Assembly: GCF_901000735.1 (NCBI RefSeq)
Contig: NC_081542.1
Coordinates: 13,167,180-13,231,179, forward strand
DNA: 64,000 nt
Direction of reading: 5' to 3'
Origin: Corylus avellana
Taxonomy: Eukaryota; Streptophyta; Magnoliopsida; Fagales; Betulaceae
Shown here: positions 24,520 through 37,400 of the stretch, in pieces
Layout: the number at the start of each line of letters is the position of its first letter
How positions within the stretch are numbered: position 1 is the stretch's first letter
Made by a program: the position numbers and the translations under genes
Notes under the pieces: generated by a model
Databases searched by the model: none
The model's input: the letters and a program-made list of their open reading frames with translations, nothing else
What the model was told of the DNA's origin: nothing

Positions 24520-26400
24520 ACCACATATTGGGAAGGCAAATATGATAAAAATGAAAACGGTCTAATGCTTCTTGAAAAAGCATTGGTCGGTGTAATTATT
24601 GCAAACTTGGCTCTTTAGATATTTTAAGTCATGTTCAATTATGAAGATCTATGTTAATTTGTTGTTGCCCACTATGAAGAACACAAATTTTGAACAATTC
24701 CAATAAAGGCTATTGCTTAATAGGATCGATGTGGCTTAATTAGTAGCTAATTTTTTATTGATTCAGAAAAAAAGTAGTAATCAACATAGCATTATTTAAA
24801 ACTACTATCGTCATATCTTTTTTGAAATTTAATAAGACATAATTTCACCTTCTACTCCATATCATGACTTTTTCAAATTCAAATAAACTTTAATGGATCA
24901 TTGCATTTAAATAATATGTCGTACTTTAAAAACTTTTTTATGTCTTTATATGAAGATAGGGGGATGGAGACATCATAAATAATTTAATGTTAAAATAAAA
25001 TGGTTTCTATTATATTTTATATGGATTGATTGTTATGATTCAATGGACTAGAATGTTTTAGAAAATCTTAAGAGCAACTCTATTTTAAAGTTTTTAAATT
25101 AAATATTCTAAATTTTATCACTTAGTAGTTAGTATGCAAGTAAGTGAGATACACTCATACAATGAATTAATTAAAAAAAAAATGAATCTTTTCAATGGCA
25201 GCAAATCATGAGGCTAAGAAATATTTAACTTAAAAATGATTTTAGAATATTGAAAACTCTATTATCAAAAAAAATTATCTATAACAAATTTCAAGTGTAG
25301 TCTGTGTAGATGAATCAGAGATTAACCATTTCATGGTCTAAATTTTATTTTGTTACATCTAATAATGTACATAGTGTCACGTTATTTAAGAATTTCAAAT
25401 TACGTGACAATTTATTTACCTTATGGTAATATATATTATATATATACCATTAAATCTGTCAAACTTAATTGTAGACTATAAAATAATTCTTCTCCTTTCT
25501 TGTCCATTTCACAAATCATGACTGATGTGAGCTTAATTGCATAATGAGGAAGTTTCCATAGATGGAGGCTTTAAAACCTCATTCGAAAAGACAGCCATGC
25601 ATTACAATATGAGTTGGCTTATTACTATTGTTATTGTTTATGATGTTACTTGTTTTTTGTTGGTCTTTTGATAGAGGCGAATCCATAAGAGTGTCTGTCA
25701 TATAGTTTATTATAGAGTTTAATGCTTTAGGGTTTAATCAAATTTTAATTGGGTCCAAACAACAAATAAATTTAAAAAGAAAGAAAATTCGTTGACACAC
25801 AATGCTGGCTTCTATTTTGTGGTTTAGATTTTATTTTATTCTATACACAAGTTAAAAAAATTTTAAATAACATGCGATTTTGCAATCTAAAAGTGCCTTT
25901 TTTTTAAGCAAATTTACAAAAAGCGTTTTTAGAAAACGAAGGTTTGATTCAAGTCGTCGGCAACACGACGTGTTTAAAAAAAGGACATAAATTTCTTACA
26001 AATCAGCTTCTAAAAATGACGTGTGTATTTTACAGGTGTAAACCACATATTTTTTAATAGCATGTACTTCTCAAATGCGTTTTCAATAGCTTAAAAAGAC
26101 ACTTATTGTTTCTAAAACTTGATTTATTCGAGTTTTTTACAAACTAGTCGGTAGAAAGTCGTGTGATTTAAAAAAGAATAATAATAAAAATTATTTTTCA
26201 CCACATATTTATCGATCTCTATATAGTAAATGATTGAATTTATAATTAAATTTGTGTAGAATTTACATGAGTTCACAAATATAATTGTAAAAATAGATAT
26301 TATTGAGATGATAATGTACAATTTTAAAAATTAAACTAGGATTCTTCTAAGATCAAGTTGTGTTTTTAAAAATCAAACTTGATGTTTGCTTTTGTAGAAG
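24520..26400. other. gene-free AT-rich interval
   Basis: I see no coding frame, RNA gene or structured repeat; TA-rich runs occur near 25430-25450. Confidence 0.4.
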
Positions 26401-26479
26401 ATGAGGGGAATAAGACAGCAAAGCTCTTTTAAAACAGTGTTTGGAGGCTGCTTTGGAATCGAAGCCAAGAAAGAAAAAG

Positions 26480-26860
26480 AGAGAAGAAAGTGGCTTTGAA
26501 TAGCCGGCTCAGCGGGTTAGATGGTGGAGAGGGTATCGTCCGCATGTGCGCAATGCGGATGCGGGCTTGGGTGGCCACAACCACAAACAACAACCCACCA
26601 GCCCTTGCGAGTGGCACCCCGCAGGGGGACCCGCCACACCTTCCCTTCCTCGTCTGTACGCCAACAATAGAGGCTTTCGCTGGGCCCCCTCACCACCGCC
26701 TCAGTCATTACTCATTAGGGAATAGGGAATACAAATGGTCCTCTTCCTATTGCCCTCTAGCCCCTGGCCCCACTTCCACAGGCATCTTGTGGCTCTTCCA
26801 TGTCATTCAATTTTCGCCAGCCCTACTTGGTGATGTCAAATCACTAAATCACCCTTTCAA
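26480..26860. other. GC-rich island with an uncertain ORF
   Basis: About 380 bases stand out by high GC content in AT-rich surroundings. A plus-strand frame from 26490 stays open for 144 codons but has no recognisable domain, and the minus strand is also partly open, which high GC alone can cause. A gcatgtgcgcaatgcggatgc stretch near 26540 resembles the motifs of the element at 23998. A gene fragment carried by a transposon or a noncoding exon are both possible. Confidence 0.3.
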
Positions 26861-27117
26861 CCTTTTTTTTTTTTTTTTTTTAAAAAAAAATTTTATTTAT
26901 CACACTTGTTTGGTAAGGTGGTAATATATATTTGCGTAATAAATTTGAATCTTGTTGAGTTATGGATATAAGGATCACATCCCTCAATCATACTTGCTAA
27001 TTTCGTATTTGTCCTTAAGGAATAGTTCAATTGATTAGGAATCATGCCTTATAAATATACGTTAAAAAATATATATATATTTTCAAAACGGTTTACAACT
27101 CCTATGTTTATAAACTA

Positions 27118-27490
27118 CTAATTAATAGCCGTCAAAATTGTCATTATGGTAGAGGCAGTGAAGGAGATTGTGATTGATAAAGCAACTAGTAGCAGAGATA
27201 AAGCCAAAGAATCAATGACCTGACAGCGAATAGAGACAGATAAAGCCAATGAATCAATAACTTGGTAGCGATGTGATTCATCGAAATTTACTATAAATCT
27301 GAAACTGATTAGGACGGTGGCTTTTCGTAGATACTGTCTTACAATAGCCCGACAGGCTATTGCGTATGTCACAGATAATGTTTGAGTTGTGAATATTCCA
27401 GATTGTATTTTTGGCATTGTACAAAACATTTTGCCCCATTTGATTGTTACATCAATGAAAAGATAATTCGTTAAAAAAAAAAAAAAAAGT
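27118..27490 (+). repeat. poly(A)-ended sequence with an internal tandem repeat
   Basis: Two units of about 42 bases (agataaagccaaagaatcaa near 27197, agataaagccaatgaatcaa near 27239) are followed by sequence ending in a run of about 16 A at 27473-27488. It could be the 3' end of a retroposed transcript. The short shared flank ttaata is too weak as a target duplication. Confidence 0.35.
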
Positions 27491-28716
27491 TAATAACTTT
27501 TTTGGTACCTGAATTTGACTGTTTTTATTTTTTCCCCTCTAAGTTTTAAAACGGGAGAAATCTAGTATCCAGCCTATGGGAAAAAACAAAATCAATACCT
27601 TTGTTAGTTCCGTCAATCCCAATTAACGGAATTTTCATGTGTCACTCTCATAATACGCCACGTGTCCTAAAAATTAAAAATGATTAAACACTAATTAAAG
27701 AAAAACTAAAAAAAATTAAAGATTTTTTTTTTTTTTTAAAAAAAAAGCTCTGCTTGATTGCCGAGAAAATAAGGGAAATAATTTTCTTACAAAGAAAACT
27801 TGGGTGATGATGATGGTTTAGGGTGACTTATTTCGATCGCTTCCTTTCAATGCTGCCCATAACATTTTTTTTTTGTTATGCTGCCCATAACATTACTCTT
27901 ATTTTATCTCGATCTAGGATCTCTAATATGATATTACAATTTAATTAATTTGATAATCTTTATTAAGAAACCTATTTACTATGCGTGCTGAAGCATAAAT
28001 GAGGCCAGCTTAAATTTATTTTAAGATTGATTACTTTGTAAAGTTAAAAATAAACAATTTATGAGGCTTTTTGGTCTTGATAAATGCATTGCTTCTGCAT
28101 TTTTTTTTTTAAAAAAAAAAAATTGGGGTTTCCACCTCCACTTGTATTATACTTCTTACATGAAGGGGCAAATTCCTATTAATTATTGGCTTCCAAAGAA
28201 TGAGTACAGTTTTTGAACTGGTCACTATGGATTTATCCAATTCAATTGATTTGTATTAATCAATAAAGGGTTTTTTTTCGTATTTAATAAAATCCATAGA
28301 AAACTTGAATTTTCAACCTTTTGGAGAAATACCAAATGGTTGGTCAATTAAAAGCATTATTCATAAATAATGTTAGGCTAGTTGTACAAGGGACAACTAT
28401 CAATCTCCACATTTCTCAAAATTCCTAAACAATGAACAATGATTAAATGAAGTGGGTATATATATATATATTCAAATTATGAGTTGTCTCCTCCTATATA
28501 CATTTTGAATTAAGGTCCCTTATGATTGGGATTTTCGAATTGTCGTATAATTCAGACACTCTAATTATAAATAATTAATACTGATCTATAAATCTTCACG
28601 ACATTAGTGGAACTTGCCAACTTATGAAGGAAGTATTTAAAGTTTATTCATAAAGTTTCCAATACAACATAATTGATAGTCTTTTTATGTTTATATAAAA
28701 TCAACGTAATTATTAG
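27491..28716. other. gene-free AT-rich interval
   Basis: About 27490-27660 resembles a common degraded plant repeat (gttccgtcaatcccaattaa). The rest shows no feature I can support. Confidence 0.35.
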
Positions 28717-29850
28717 TTTGATTTCATGTTTCTTTTTCCTAAATTAAACAAGATTATTAGAGCGCTCACATTGGGCAAGCAAAAAATAGTCAATAGGTTA
28801 TTAATTTTGCATAATCCTATAACAAAAAATACCCAAAAAAGCTCTACACCGTGGTCGTCATTTCAATTAATGATTTGATTAGGGTGCAAGTAGATAAAAA
28901 AAAAACAAATATTTTAAATGAAATAGTAAAAATTAAAATTATTTACTCAGCTGAATGCAAATACTCTTAAAAGCAAACATTGTTGAATGAAAAATAGAAT
29001 ATGCGTGAACCAGATGCTACTTTGAAGGAGCTCTACTGGCTCACACCTTTGTGGGGTTGTGGTGACGGGCTCGCCTTTCCAGGCAGTAGCTATGGCTCAA
29101 ACTGGACATTCCACAGCGGGTGGGAACCCCGATGGTAACGCCCAAGAGGGGAAACTACACTGGTCACCCCTTTCTACCTTTTTAATTAAAAAAAAAAAAA
29201 AAAGACTGAACAAATAAGTTAGGACGGAGTTTTCTTCAAACTGGGTTAGAGGAAGCTCTTCTAACTTAATTTATAAAAATGACATGTGTCATCTTACATG
29301 TTTTTTTAATAGTAAAGACAAAGTTGGAATAAATAATATTAAAAACTCATGTGCAACTCATATATTACTAAAAAAAATAGACACATATCATTTTTATAGA
29401 CTGAATTAAAAAAAAAAATTTCAATCTAATTTAAAAGAAAACTCTGTACAATAAATTAATGTCACAGGTGAGATTCCCAAGCACATGCAATGAAATTATT
29501 TATAATTTTACTCAATATATTGTTTAGGCTTTAGGTTAGGTTTGATGATACGTGTGTCTTTTTAGACCATTAAAAATAGTGATTATAATTTTAAGAAAAA
29601 GGTGGTAAAATACATGTTTTTTTTTTTTTTTTTGTCCCATTCAAATGTTTTTATGATCACAAAACACCATAATTACTATTCATATGGCAGTCTAAGAGTG
29701 ATTGCACCCCCCAGGAAGCAAACTTTTTTTTTTTCTGTCCCCAGGCAGTCCTATAATCCTGCATGGAAATCCTCGCCAGCCAAATTGATCACGTGGACAG
29801 CTAAATAATTAAAATCACACACTAACCTAACCGTTTTGGTGCACTGGAGC
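28717..29850 (+). repeat. contig-end overlap, left copy
   Basis: This 1134-base stretch is repeated almost base for base at 29951-31079, with only scattered substitutions and poly-A/T length changes. The left copy ends exactly at the N gap with gtgcactggagc and the right copy starts exactly after it. This is the signature of two contigs, probably the two haplotypes, joined without merging their overlap. Confidence 0.9.
29033..29170 (+). other. GC-rich block followed by poly(A)
   Basis: An unusually GC-rich stretch (ggctcacacctttgtggggt ... gcgggtgggaaccccgatgg) sits in AT-rich DNA and ends near a 15-A run. It recurs with few changes in the overlap copy at about 30269-30415. A retroposed small RNA or an unknown SINE head are possibilities. 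I do not recognise it. Confidence 0.3.
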
Positions 29851-29950
29851 NNNNNNNNNNNNNNNNNNNNNNNNNNNNNNNNNNNNNNNNNNNNNNNNNN
29901 NNNNNNNNNNNNNNNNNNNNNNNNNNNNNNNNNNNNNNNNNNNNNNNNNN
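29851..29950. other. 100-N scaffold gap
   Basis: Exactly 100 N between two near-identical sequences, so the true gap may be negative. Confidence 0.95.
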
Positions 29951-31079
29951 TTTGATTTCATGTTTCTTTTTCCTAAATTAAACAAGATTATTAGAGCGCT
30001 CACATTGGGCAAGCAAAAAATAGTCAATAGGTTATTAATTTTGCCTAATCCTATAACAAAAAATACCCAAAAAAGCTCTACACCGTGGTCGTCATTTCAA
30101 TTAATGATTTGATTAGGGTGCAAATAGAAAAAAAAAAAAACAAATATTTTAAATGAAATAGTAAAAATTAAAATTATTTACTCAGCTGAATGCAAATACT
30201 CTTAAAAGCAAACATTGTTGAATGAAAAATAGAATATGCGTGAACCAGATGCTACTTTGAACGAGTTCTACTGGCTCACACCTTTGTGGGGTTGTGGTGA
30301 CGGGCTCGCCTTCCCAGGCAGTAACTGTGGCTCAAACCGGACATTCCACAGCGGGTGGGAACCCCGATGGTAACGCCCAAGAAGGAAAACTACACTGGTC
30401 GCCCCTTCCCACCTTTTTAATTAAAAAAAAAAAAAAATAGAATGAACAAATAAGTTAGGACGGAGTTTTCTTCAAATTGGGTTAGAGGAAGTTCTTCTAA
30501 CTTAATTTATAAAAATAACATGTATCGTCTTACATGTTTTTTTAATAATAAAGACAAAGTTAGAATAAATAATATTAAAAACTCATGTGCAACTCATATA
30601 TTACTAAAAAAATAGATACATATTATTTTTATAGACTAAATTAAAAAAAAAAATTCTAATCTAATTTAAAAGAAAACTCTGTACAATAAGTTAATGTCAC
30701 TGGTGAGATTCCCAAGCACATGCAATGAAATTATTTATAATTTTACTCAATATATTGTTTAGGCTTTAGGTTAGGTTTGATGATACGTGTGTCTTTTTAG
30801 ACCATTAAAAATAGTGATTATAATTTTAAGAAAAAGGTAGTAAAATACATGTTTCTTTTTTTTTTTTTTTTTTTTCCCATTGAAATGTTTTTATGATCAC
30901 AAAACACCATAATTACTATTCATATGGCAGTCTAAGAGCGATTGCACCCCCCAGGAAGCAAACTTCTGTCCCCAGGCAGTCCTATAATCCTGCATGGAAA
31001 TCCTCGCCAGCCAAATTGATCACGTGGACAGCTAAATAATTAAAATCACACTAACCTAACCGATTTGGTGCACTGGAGC
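29951..31079 (+). repeat. contig-end overlap, right copy
   Basis: Second copy of 28717-29850, continuing without a break into the ALKBH10B promoter. Confidence 0.9.
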
Positions 31080-31257
31080 CTGTTTTGGTAATTTACCCAC
31101 CTTCCCCTCAAACTCTCCCAAGTCCTAACCAACCTTCATTTCCGTTGAGAAGAAGAAAAAAAAAAAAAAAAAACATGTCGTGCCACGTCACCATCCTCCA
31201 CAAGTTGCCACGTTGTAAAGCGACCCCACTTGCACGAACAAAGCAACCCAAGGGCCG

Positions 31258-31266
31258 TATATATAT
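31258..31266 (+). promoter_or_regulatory. TATA box of the ALKBH10B gene
   Basis: A tatatatat run follows GC-rich DNA about 205 bases before the start codon, a normal distance for a plant promoter with a 5' UTR of roughly 170 bases. Confidence 0.5.
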
Positions 31267-31469
31267 CCCCCTCACAAAACCTCCCCAAACCTCTTTGGTT
31301 TTGAGAACCGAGCCTTTGTATGTCTCTTTCTATCGTTTGCGTCTGAAATAATTTATTTACTGAATATCGGCCGGTAAATAGCACAGACTCCGATAAATTC
31401 CGATATTCCGGAGCATTTGCGTATAGAAATTACCGGGAAAAGTATCGGTTTCCGAGTTGCAGTAGCGAT

Positions 31470-34400
31470 ATGCCGATGGAGGTTGGGCCAGCGTCACCGA
31501 CCAACCGAGCTGCTCCGCCTCAGATGGTGGGGCCGACGATGATACCGATGCAGAATCCGATGATGATATCGGACGAGTTCGCCCGGGACGCGATCCTCGC
31601 GTGGTACCGCGGCGAGTTCGCGGCAGCGAACGCGATCATCGACGCGCTGTGTGGGCACCTGACGCTGCTTACCAGTGGTGCGCCGACCGAGTACGAAGCC
31701 GTCTTCTCCGCGATTCACCGCCGGAGGCTCAACTGGATCCCCGTGCTACAGATGCAGAAGTACCACTCCATCGCCGACGTGGCGGTGGAGCTGCGACGTG
31801 TCGCGGCGAAGAAGAAGGAGGAGATGAGTGTCGAGAGCGCTGAGGCCGAGAGGAAGAAGGACGAGGAGGTGAAGGTGGCCAAATTCGACGAGAAAGATCT
31901 CTCAGTCGGTGAGAAAGAGAAAATTGAGGAGAAAGTGACGGAAAGTTACGGAAATGGTGAAGGTGAGGTCGGTGAAGAGCACGATTCGTCACCGGATAGT
32001 GATATCACTGATTCAGGTAAGTAGTTCTTTCACTTTTCATCCTCAAAGCTCAGATTCTTTCTCCTATTTATGTGGTTCTGAACTTCTGATGGTTTCCCTG
32101 GCAAAAGCGATCGGTGATGTTACTGCAAAGTTTTCGCAACGAAATCAGATTTTTTTTTTTTTGTTAGTTGTAGGATTCAAAATTTTTAATTTTTAATTTT
32201 TTTTTTTTTTTTTATGGTAAATTCCTGTTTTTTCTGAATGCTAACTGAGAAGATACGGCGCTTGTCAATTGTAGGATTAATTTTTACGGTGAATTTTTGA
32301 TTTTTCTGAATGCGAAGGTAACTAGCTGAGGAGATACGGCGCGTGGTTCGGTCTTCGTTTCTTAGCAGTACTAAAAATTAGGTCCAGTTTGGTTGCCGAG
32401 AAACGGTAGGAAAGTAAGAATCTGAGATTCATGTGTTTGGTAGCTGAGAAAATTAAAAAACACCGCCGAATAATTGCAATAGAGCTGTACGCCCTCGCTG
32501 ACTTGAGGTTGTGCTAATTTTTTTTAAAATTATTATTATATTATTACCATTATTTTCCAAATTTTGAAGCGTGAAAAACGCTATACCAATCCTCCATTTT
32601 CTCAGGAGCCAAGCGAGAAACATGTTTTCCTCCCCCAGATCCGAAATTCAAACCCCGCTTGCAAATTTGTCCCCCTTTGAATTCAACCATAAATTTCGCT
32701 TTTGAGGTTTTGACACGCCCAAATTTGTACTTTTCTTATGAATCTTCCGAAAATATCAAAATTAAAGTTAAAAAAAAAAGTAAAAAACAAAAGTAAAAGA
32801 AATAAATATATATATTAATGTGGTTGATATCCTCCCGAGGTTTAAGTGGGGTTTTAGAATTTCGAGGTTGGGAAATAGGGTTTGGCTGCAATCTGATGTT
32901 ACAGTTAGTTTGGGGAGTCGCGAATTCCAACACGTTGATGGAAGTCCTCGAGATGTGTTCCATGATTTTATTATAGGCGGCCTGCGACCGTAACCGTTGG
33001 ATTTCTAATCTGACGTCACGTGCCGTGCTGTTCTATTGTTGATTTTTTTTCTTACTTTTTCTGGAAGAAGTGGTGGGTAGTTGGGCTTTGACAATTGACA
33101 AAAGTTATGCTGGTAATCCCTATGCTAAATTTTATGACTCGTCGTGGGACGGACTATTGACTAGGACCGAGTTGACGGGTCAGCCCCGTGAGGGGCTGGC
33201 TATTCCCTATTGGGTGATCAATCCAATGAAGGTGGAGTGGGTGTTTGGGATGCCGAATAAAGTTATTCGAGATTCGGATATTGTTGGTCGAGAGGGATTG
33301 TGGGTGTGTGTGGGCTGCTTTTGTTTGTACCGGTGTCCTGCTTTTTTTGGCACTTGGGAATTGGGGATAGGGACAGTGGGGACACAGCTTTGCTGTGAAA
33401 GGCAGCGAGCGTTTTGGTACTGTCCTCTGTCCAGGGAAGTAAAAGTCCGTGTGCTTAATTAGTTATGATAGAAATGAGACAAAAACTGCTATAGAAAGCA
33501 AGCATTAGTGACATGAGACACTTTTTTTTTTTTTTATACATAAATCTTATAATCTTTGAATATAATAAAACATCAATAGGGCCAAATTAAACTGAATAAC
33601 ATGACCCAAAAAGACATAACAACCCCTCAATTAAAAAAATGGCCAAGTTGTGGCAAGTAGTAATTCTACGTGATTGCATTAATAGTAATCCCGTGACCCC
33701 TTTATTGTTATTTTTATATTGGAAAAAAAGTATACATATTCTCTCAAATTAAAACTCAATTTGTAATGTCTCCTACTAATAATCGATTGCATCAATGTCC
33801 CATGCAATGTTCTTATTTTGTCTGACCAAAAAAAAAAAAAAAAAACCATGGTGGCCGTGGGTCTAGTAAATACCTACGGCCACTATCGTGGGTCAAAATT
33901 GTTTTTTTTTTTTCGTTTTTTTAAAAAATTTTTTTTTTGTATTGTTTTTAAATTTTTTATAAGGGTATTTTTGTCAATTTTGGTATAAAGGGGGGTACAC
34001 ACTACTGTGGGTATTTCCAAGCTGACATGATCCACAAACAGAAACCGGATCTGGTTTTCATTGGTTTCCGATCCAGTCTCACAGTTTTTATTTTTTATTT
34101 TTATTTTTTAATTTTAATTTTTTAAAATTTTATTTTAAAATTTGTTTAAATTTCTATTTTTTATTGTTTTTAAATTTTTTATAAGGGTATTTTTGTCAAT
34201 TTTGGTATAAAGGGAGTACATTGTAAATTTTTGGTAGTTTGGTGAAAAATTGATACAATCTTTTAGTTGGATGAATATTGCAAATTGAGTGTTAGTTTGA
34301 AAGGAATATGTGCACTTTTTCTTTTATTTTTTAATTTCCACCCCACATCAATTTTAGTACAATGAAGGGAACTCAACTCTGTTGAGAAAATATGAATATC

Positions 34401-37400
34401 TTTATCATACTTTGCAGGATCAAAGATTTTCAACTCTCTTTTAGAAATTCAATTACTTCAATAGCAGGTTTACCAAGCCATTTTGATGAGAAATTGAAGA
34501 TACAGGTTNNNNNNNNNNNNNNNNNNNNNNNNNNNNNNNNNNNNNNNNNNNNNNNNNNNNNNNNNNNNNNNNNNNNNNNNNNNNNNNNNNNNNNNNNNNN
34601 NNNNNNNNTTTCATTTCTAGCATTAATTGTAGCATGCACCTCATCATTAATATGCCTTAAGAAAACTCTCTTTTGTTTCGACCCTTTTTTCTGCTTGAAC
34701 AATGCTAGAACTTCTTGTGATTGCTGCAATAGTTGGGCGAGGTACTCAAGGTTGCCTAGGACCATAAGGAACCACCTATTGTTCCACTCAAAAAGCATGT
34801 TGGTAACATCTCGAGGTTGGAAAGATGATTAGTCAGCATCTCATCCCATATAGCTAGTATCAAACTGGATAAATAGCAGGTTGCTCATCAGCCTCTCATT
34901 GCATCCTACCCTTAAAAAAGGACAACTTATAGAACTCACTCGTATGCTCGTCCAGTCTTATCTTGCTGCCGTAATTCATGAAATCGCTTATACAAGCCTA
35001 TCGTTTAATCAGCCAGGAGATATTGCTTCCTTAACTTAGGATTCTGTTTTAGGTTTCTGTTATTTTCATTGTGTTAATTTTGGTTTTTGATATAACTCCA
35101 TCATGTTGTTTTCATCATTATTACTGATTGATAAGACAAAAAAGTAGAAAGAAATTGTTGCCTGGGTGGCTTATAGGATTTTTATGAAAGTATCTCTTGC
35201 ATGGTGGTCGCTATTAAACTGACACTTTTAAAGTATATAAGCTTCTTACTCTGACATAAAGTTACCCCGACAAAACAATAAAATAACAATTGATTTTTAA
35301 AATCTTGCCCCCAATTATTGTGTGAACTATTTCTATCATCAGTCATTGTAAACGCATTAGTGATCCCTTATTACTTCCAATGCTTGGAATGCAGGATCTC
35401 AAGAAGTGCTGCCAACTGTAGAAAACATTAGCATATGTTCTAACCATGAAGACTGTGAGGCACGTCCTGGCCAGATCAAGTTGACAAAAGGTTTCTCAGC
35501 TAAGGAGCCAGTGAAAGGGCACATGGCGAGTTTTTTCTTTCACAATTTAAGCACATTCTTTCTATAGAGAGCATGGAATAAAAAGAGTTGATATCCAGTA
35601 GTATATATGCTATAATAAACGAAAAGCAGCTGGCTATTGTTGATTGAAAGATTATTGCAACTGGCAGGTGAATGTTGTGAAAGGGTTAAAGTTATATGAG
35701 GACATATTTACTGATTCAGAGCTCTGTAAGTTGAATGACTTTGTTAATGAATTCCGGGCGGCAGGGCTGAATGGAGAGCTCTCAGGTGATTTGAAGCCTC
35801 ATCCTTGCAATTTTTTGTAATTGACTTTATGTGACTATTGTAATCAAAACATTTTTCTTCAAGATCAAAATTTGAGATAGTAAGAGCCAACCCCAATAAG
35901 TTGGATTTGAGACTTAGTTGGATTTGTAAGTCCATTTAAGGGCTTAGCCAAAGGCAAAGGAGGAATTTGAAGCTTAGTATAAATCTGTGCATTTTTTTTA
36001 TTGATGAATTTTTAGCTGAATATAGGTTTCACAAAGTGTCTTAATTTAAAGGTTTTTTGGATAATAGTGAAGTATTTCATTTTAGTTGATCTTTTTTAAA
36101 ATTTCTTAAGATGTTTAATATTTGGCAAGTCTTTTGAGGCTTTTTTTGGTTTATCGAAGAATTTGTTTGAACAGAATTGAAGGCACTCTCTTATGAAATT
36201 TAGTTTCTTTCTAATTTCTTTGCAATAGTATGTTTCAAGCATTATTTTATAAAACTTCTTGTTTTTTCCTGCCCTTTTTAACATGATGGTGTTGTGGAAA
36301 GCTTGTCCTGCAAACAGATGATGATTTCTTTTACTTACTTTTTTTCTTACAAAAAAATCTAAGTCAACCTTCCTCAATCTACAGGTGAGACCTTCATTTT
36401 ATTCAACAAACAGATGAAGGGAAACAAGAGAGAGCTAATTCAGTTTGGGATTCCAATTTTTGGACAAATAAAAGAGGAAGCTACAAGTAACACTGAAACA
36501 AGTAAGACTTTTGTGATCTAATAGCTTCTTTTGCTTTGTCAAACTTGTGATATGGTCCTCAAAATCGGATTTAGGTGCTGTAAAAAAAAAAAAAAAACTC
36601 CAGCACATAAGAGTCCAGATTTAATATTTTACCTTTTTCTCTCTTTCTCATGGAACACTTGAAATTAAATCTGAACCCTTGAAAAAACTATAACATAGGT
36701 GCTGTAGTTTTTTTTTACAGATTAACATTACATTGTCCACTGTAAACTCAAATTGATGTTTTGTGTTTGCAGGCAGTATAGAGCCAATGCCAGCTCTTCT
36801 CCAAAGTGTCATTGATCATCTTTTGCAATGGCAACTAATTCCAGAGTATAAAAAACCAAATGGTTGCATCATTAACTTCTTTGAGGAGGTATTCTATATC
36901 TAGCAGCACTATCATGTTTGCTCCTATGTCATTTTTTCTGTAGAACATTCCTGCGAAGAGGGCAAGTTCGTGGCATTTGGTTTGTGTTATGTGCCTTGAT
37001 TTTTGCTTTCAATTCCTTCTAAATCGAGCAAGAGCTAAAATTATAAATATTTTTTTCGAGTAGGGCGAATATACACAGCCATTCCTGAAACCACCCCATT
37101 TGGACCAACCCATCTCTACTATTCTCCTTTCTGAATCAACAATGGCTTTTGGACGTACTCTTGTGAGTGATAGCGAAGGGAACTATAAAGGGCCACTCAT
37201 GCTTTCTCTGAAGGAAGGGTATGTACTCAAAAATTCTTCTCATTGTTTTACAATCTGAAATTAATCAACTAATTCTTGCTGAACCTATTGGATAGTGATG
37301 ACAAATTTCTTATCGACTTTTCTGCAGCTCTCTTCTAGTCATGAGGGGAAACAGTGCTGACATGGCTAGACACGTCATGTGTCCATCTCCCAACAAAAGG

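Noticed and set aside
33070..33462. 130-codon open frame in ALKBH10B intron 1
   Set aside because: No recognisable domain, odd Trp/Cys/Gly-rich composition, and it sits in an intron whose flanking exons join in frame. Kept only as part of a GC-rich island.
34430..34798. Minus-strand frame spanning the N gap
   Set aside because: Its continuity depends on 100 unknown bases; the real part has no domain I can identify.
35511..35525. GT donor inside exon 2 of ALKBH10B as the normal splice site
   Set aside because: It would delete VKGHM, which I recall as conserved in homologues; the GC donor keeps it.
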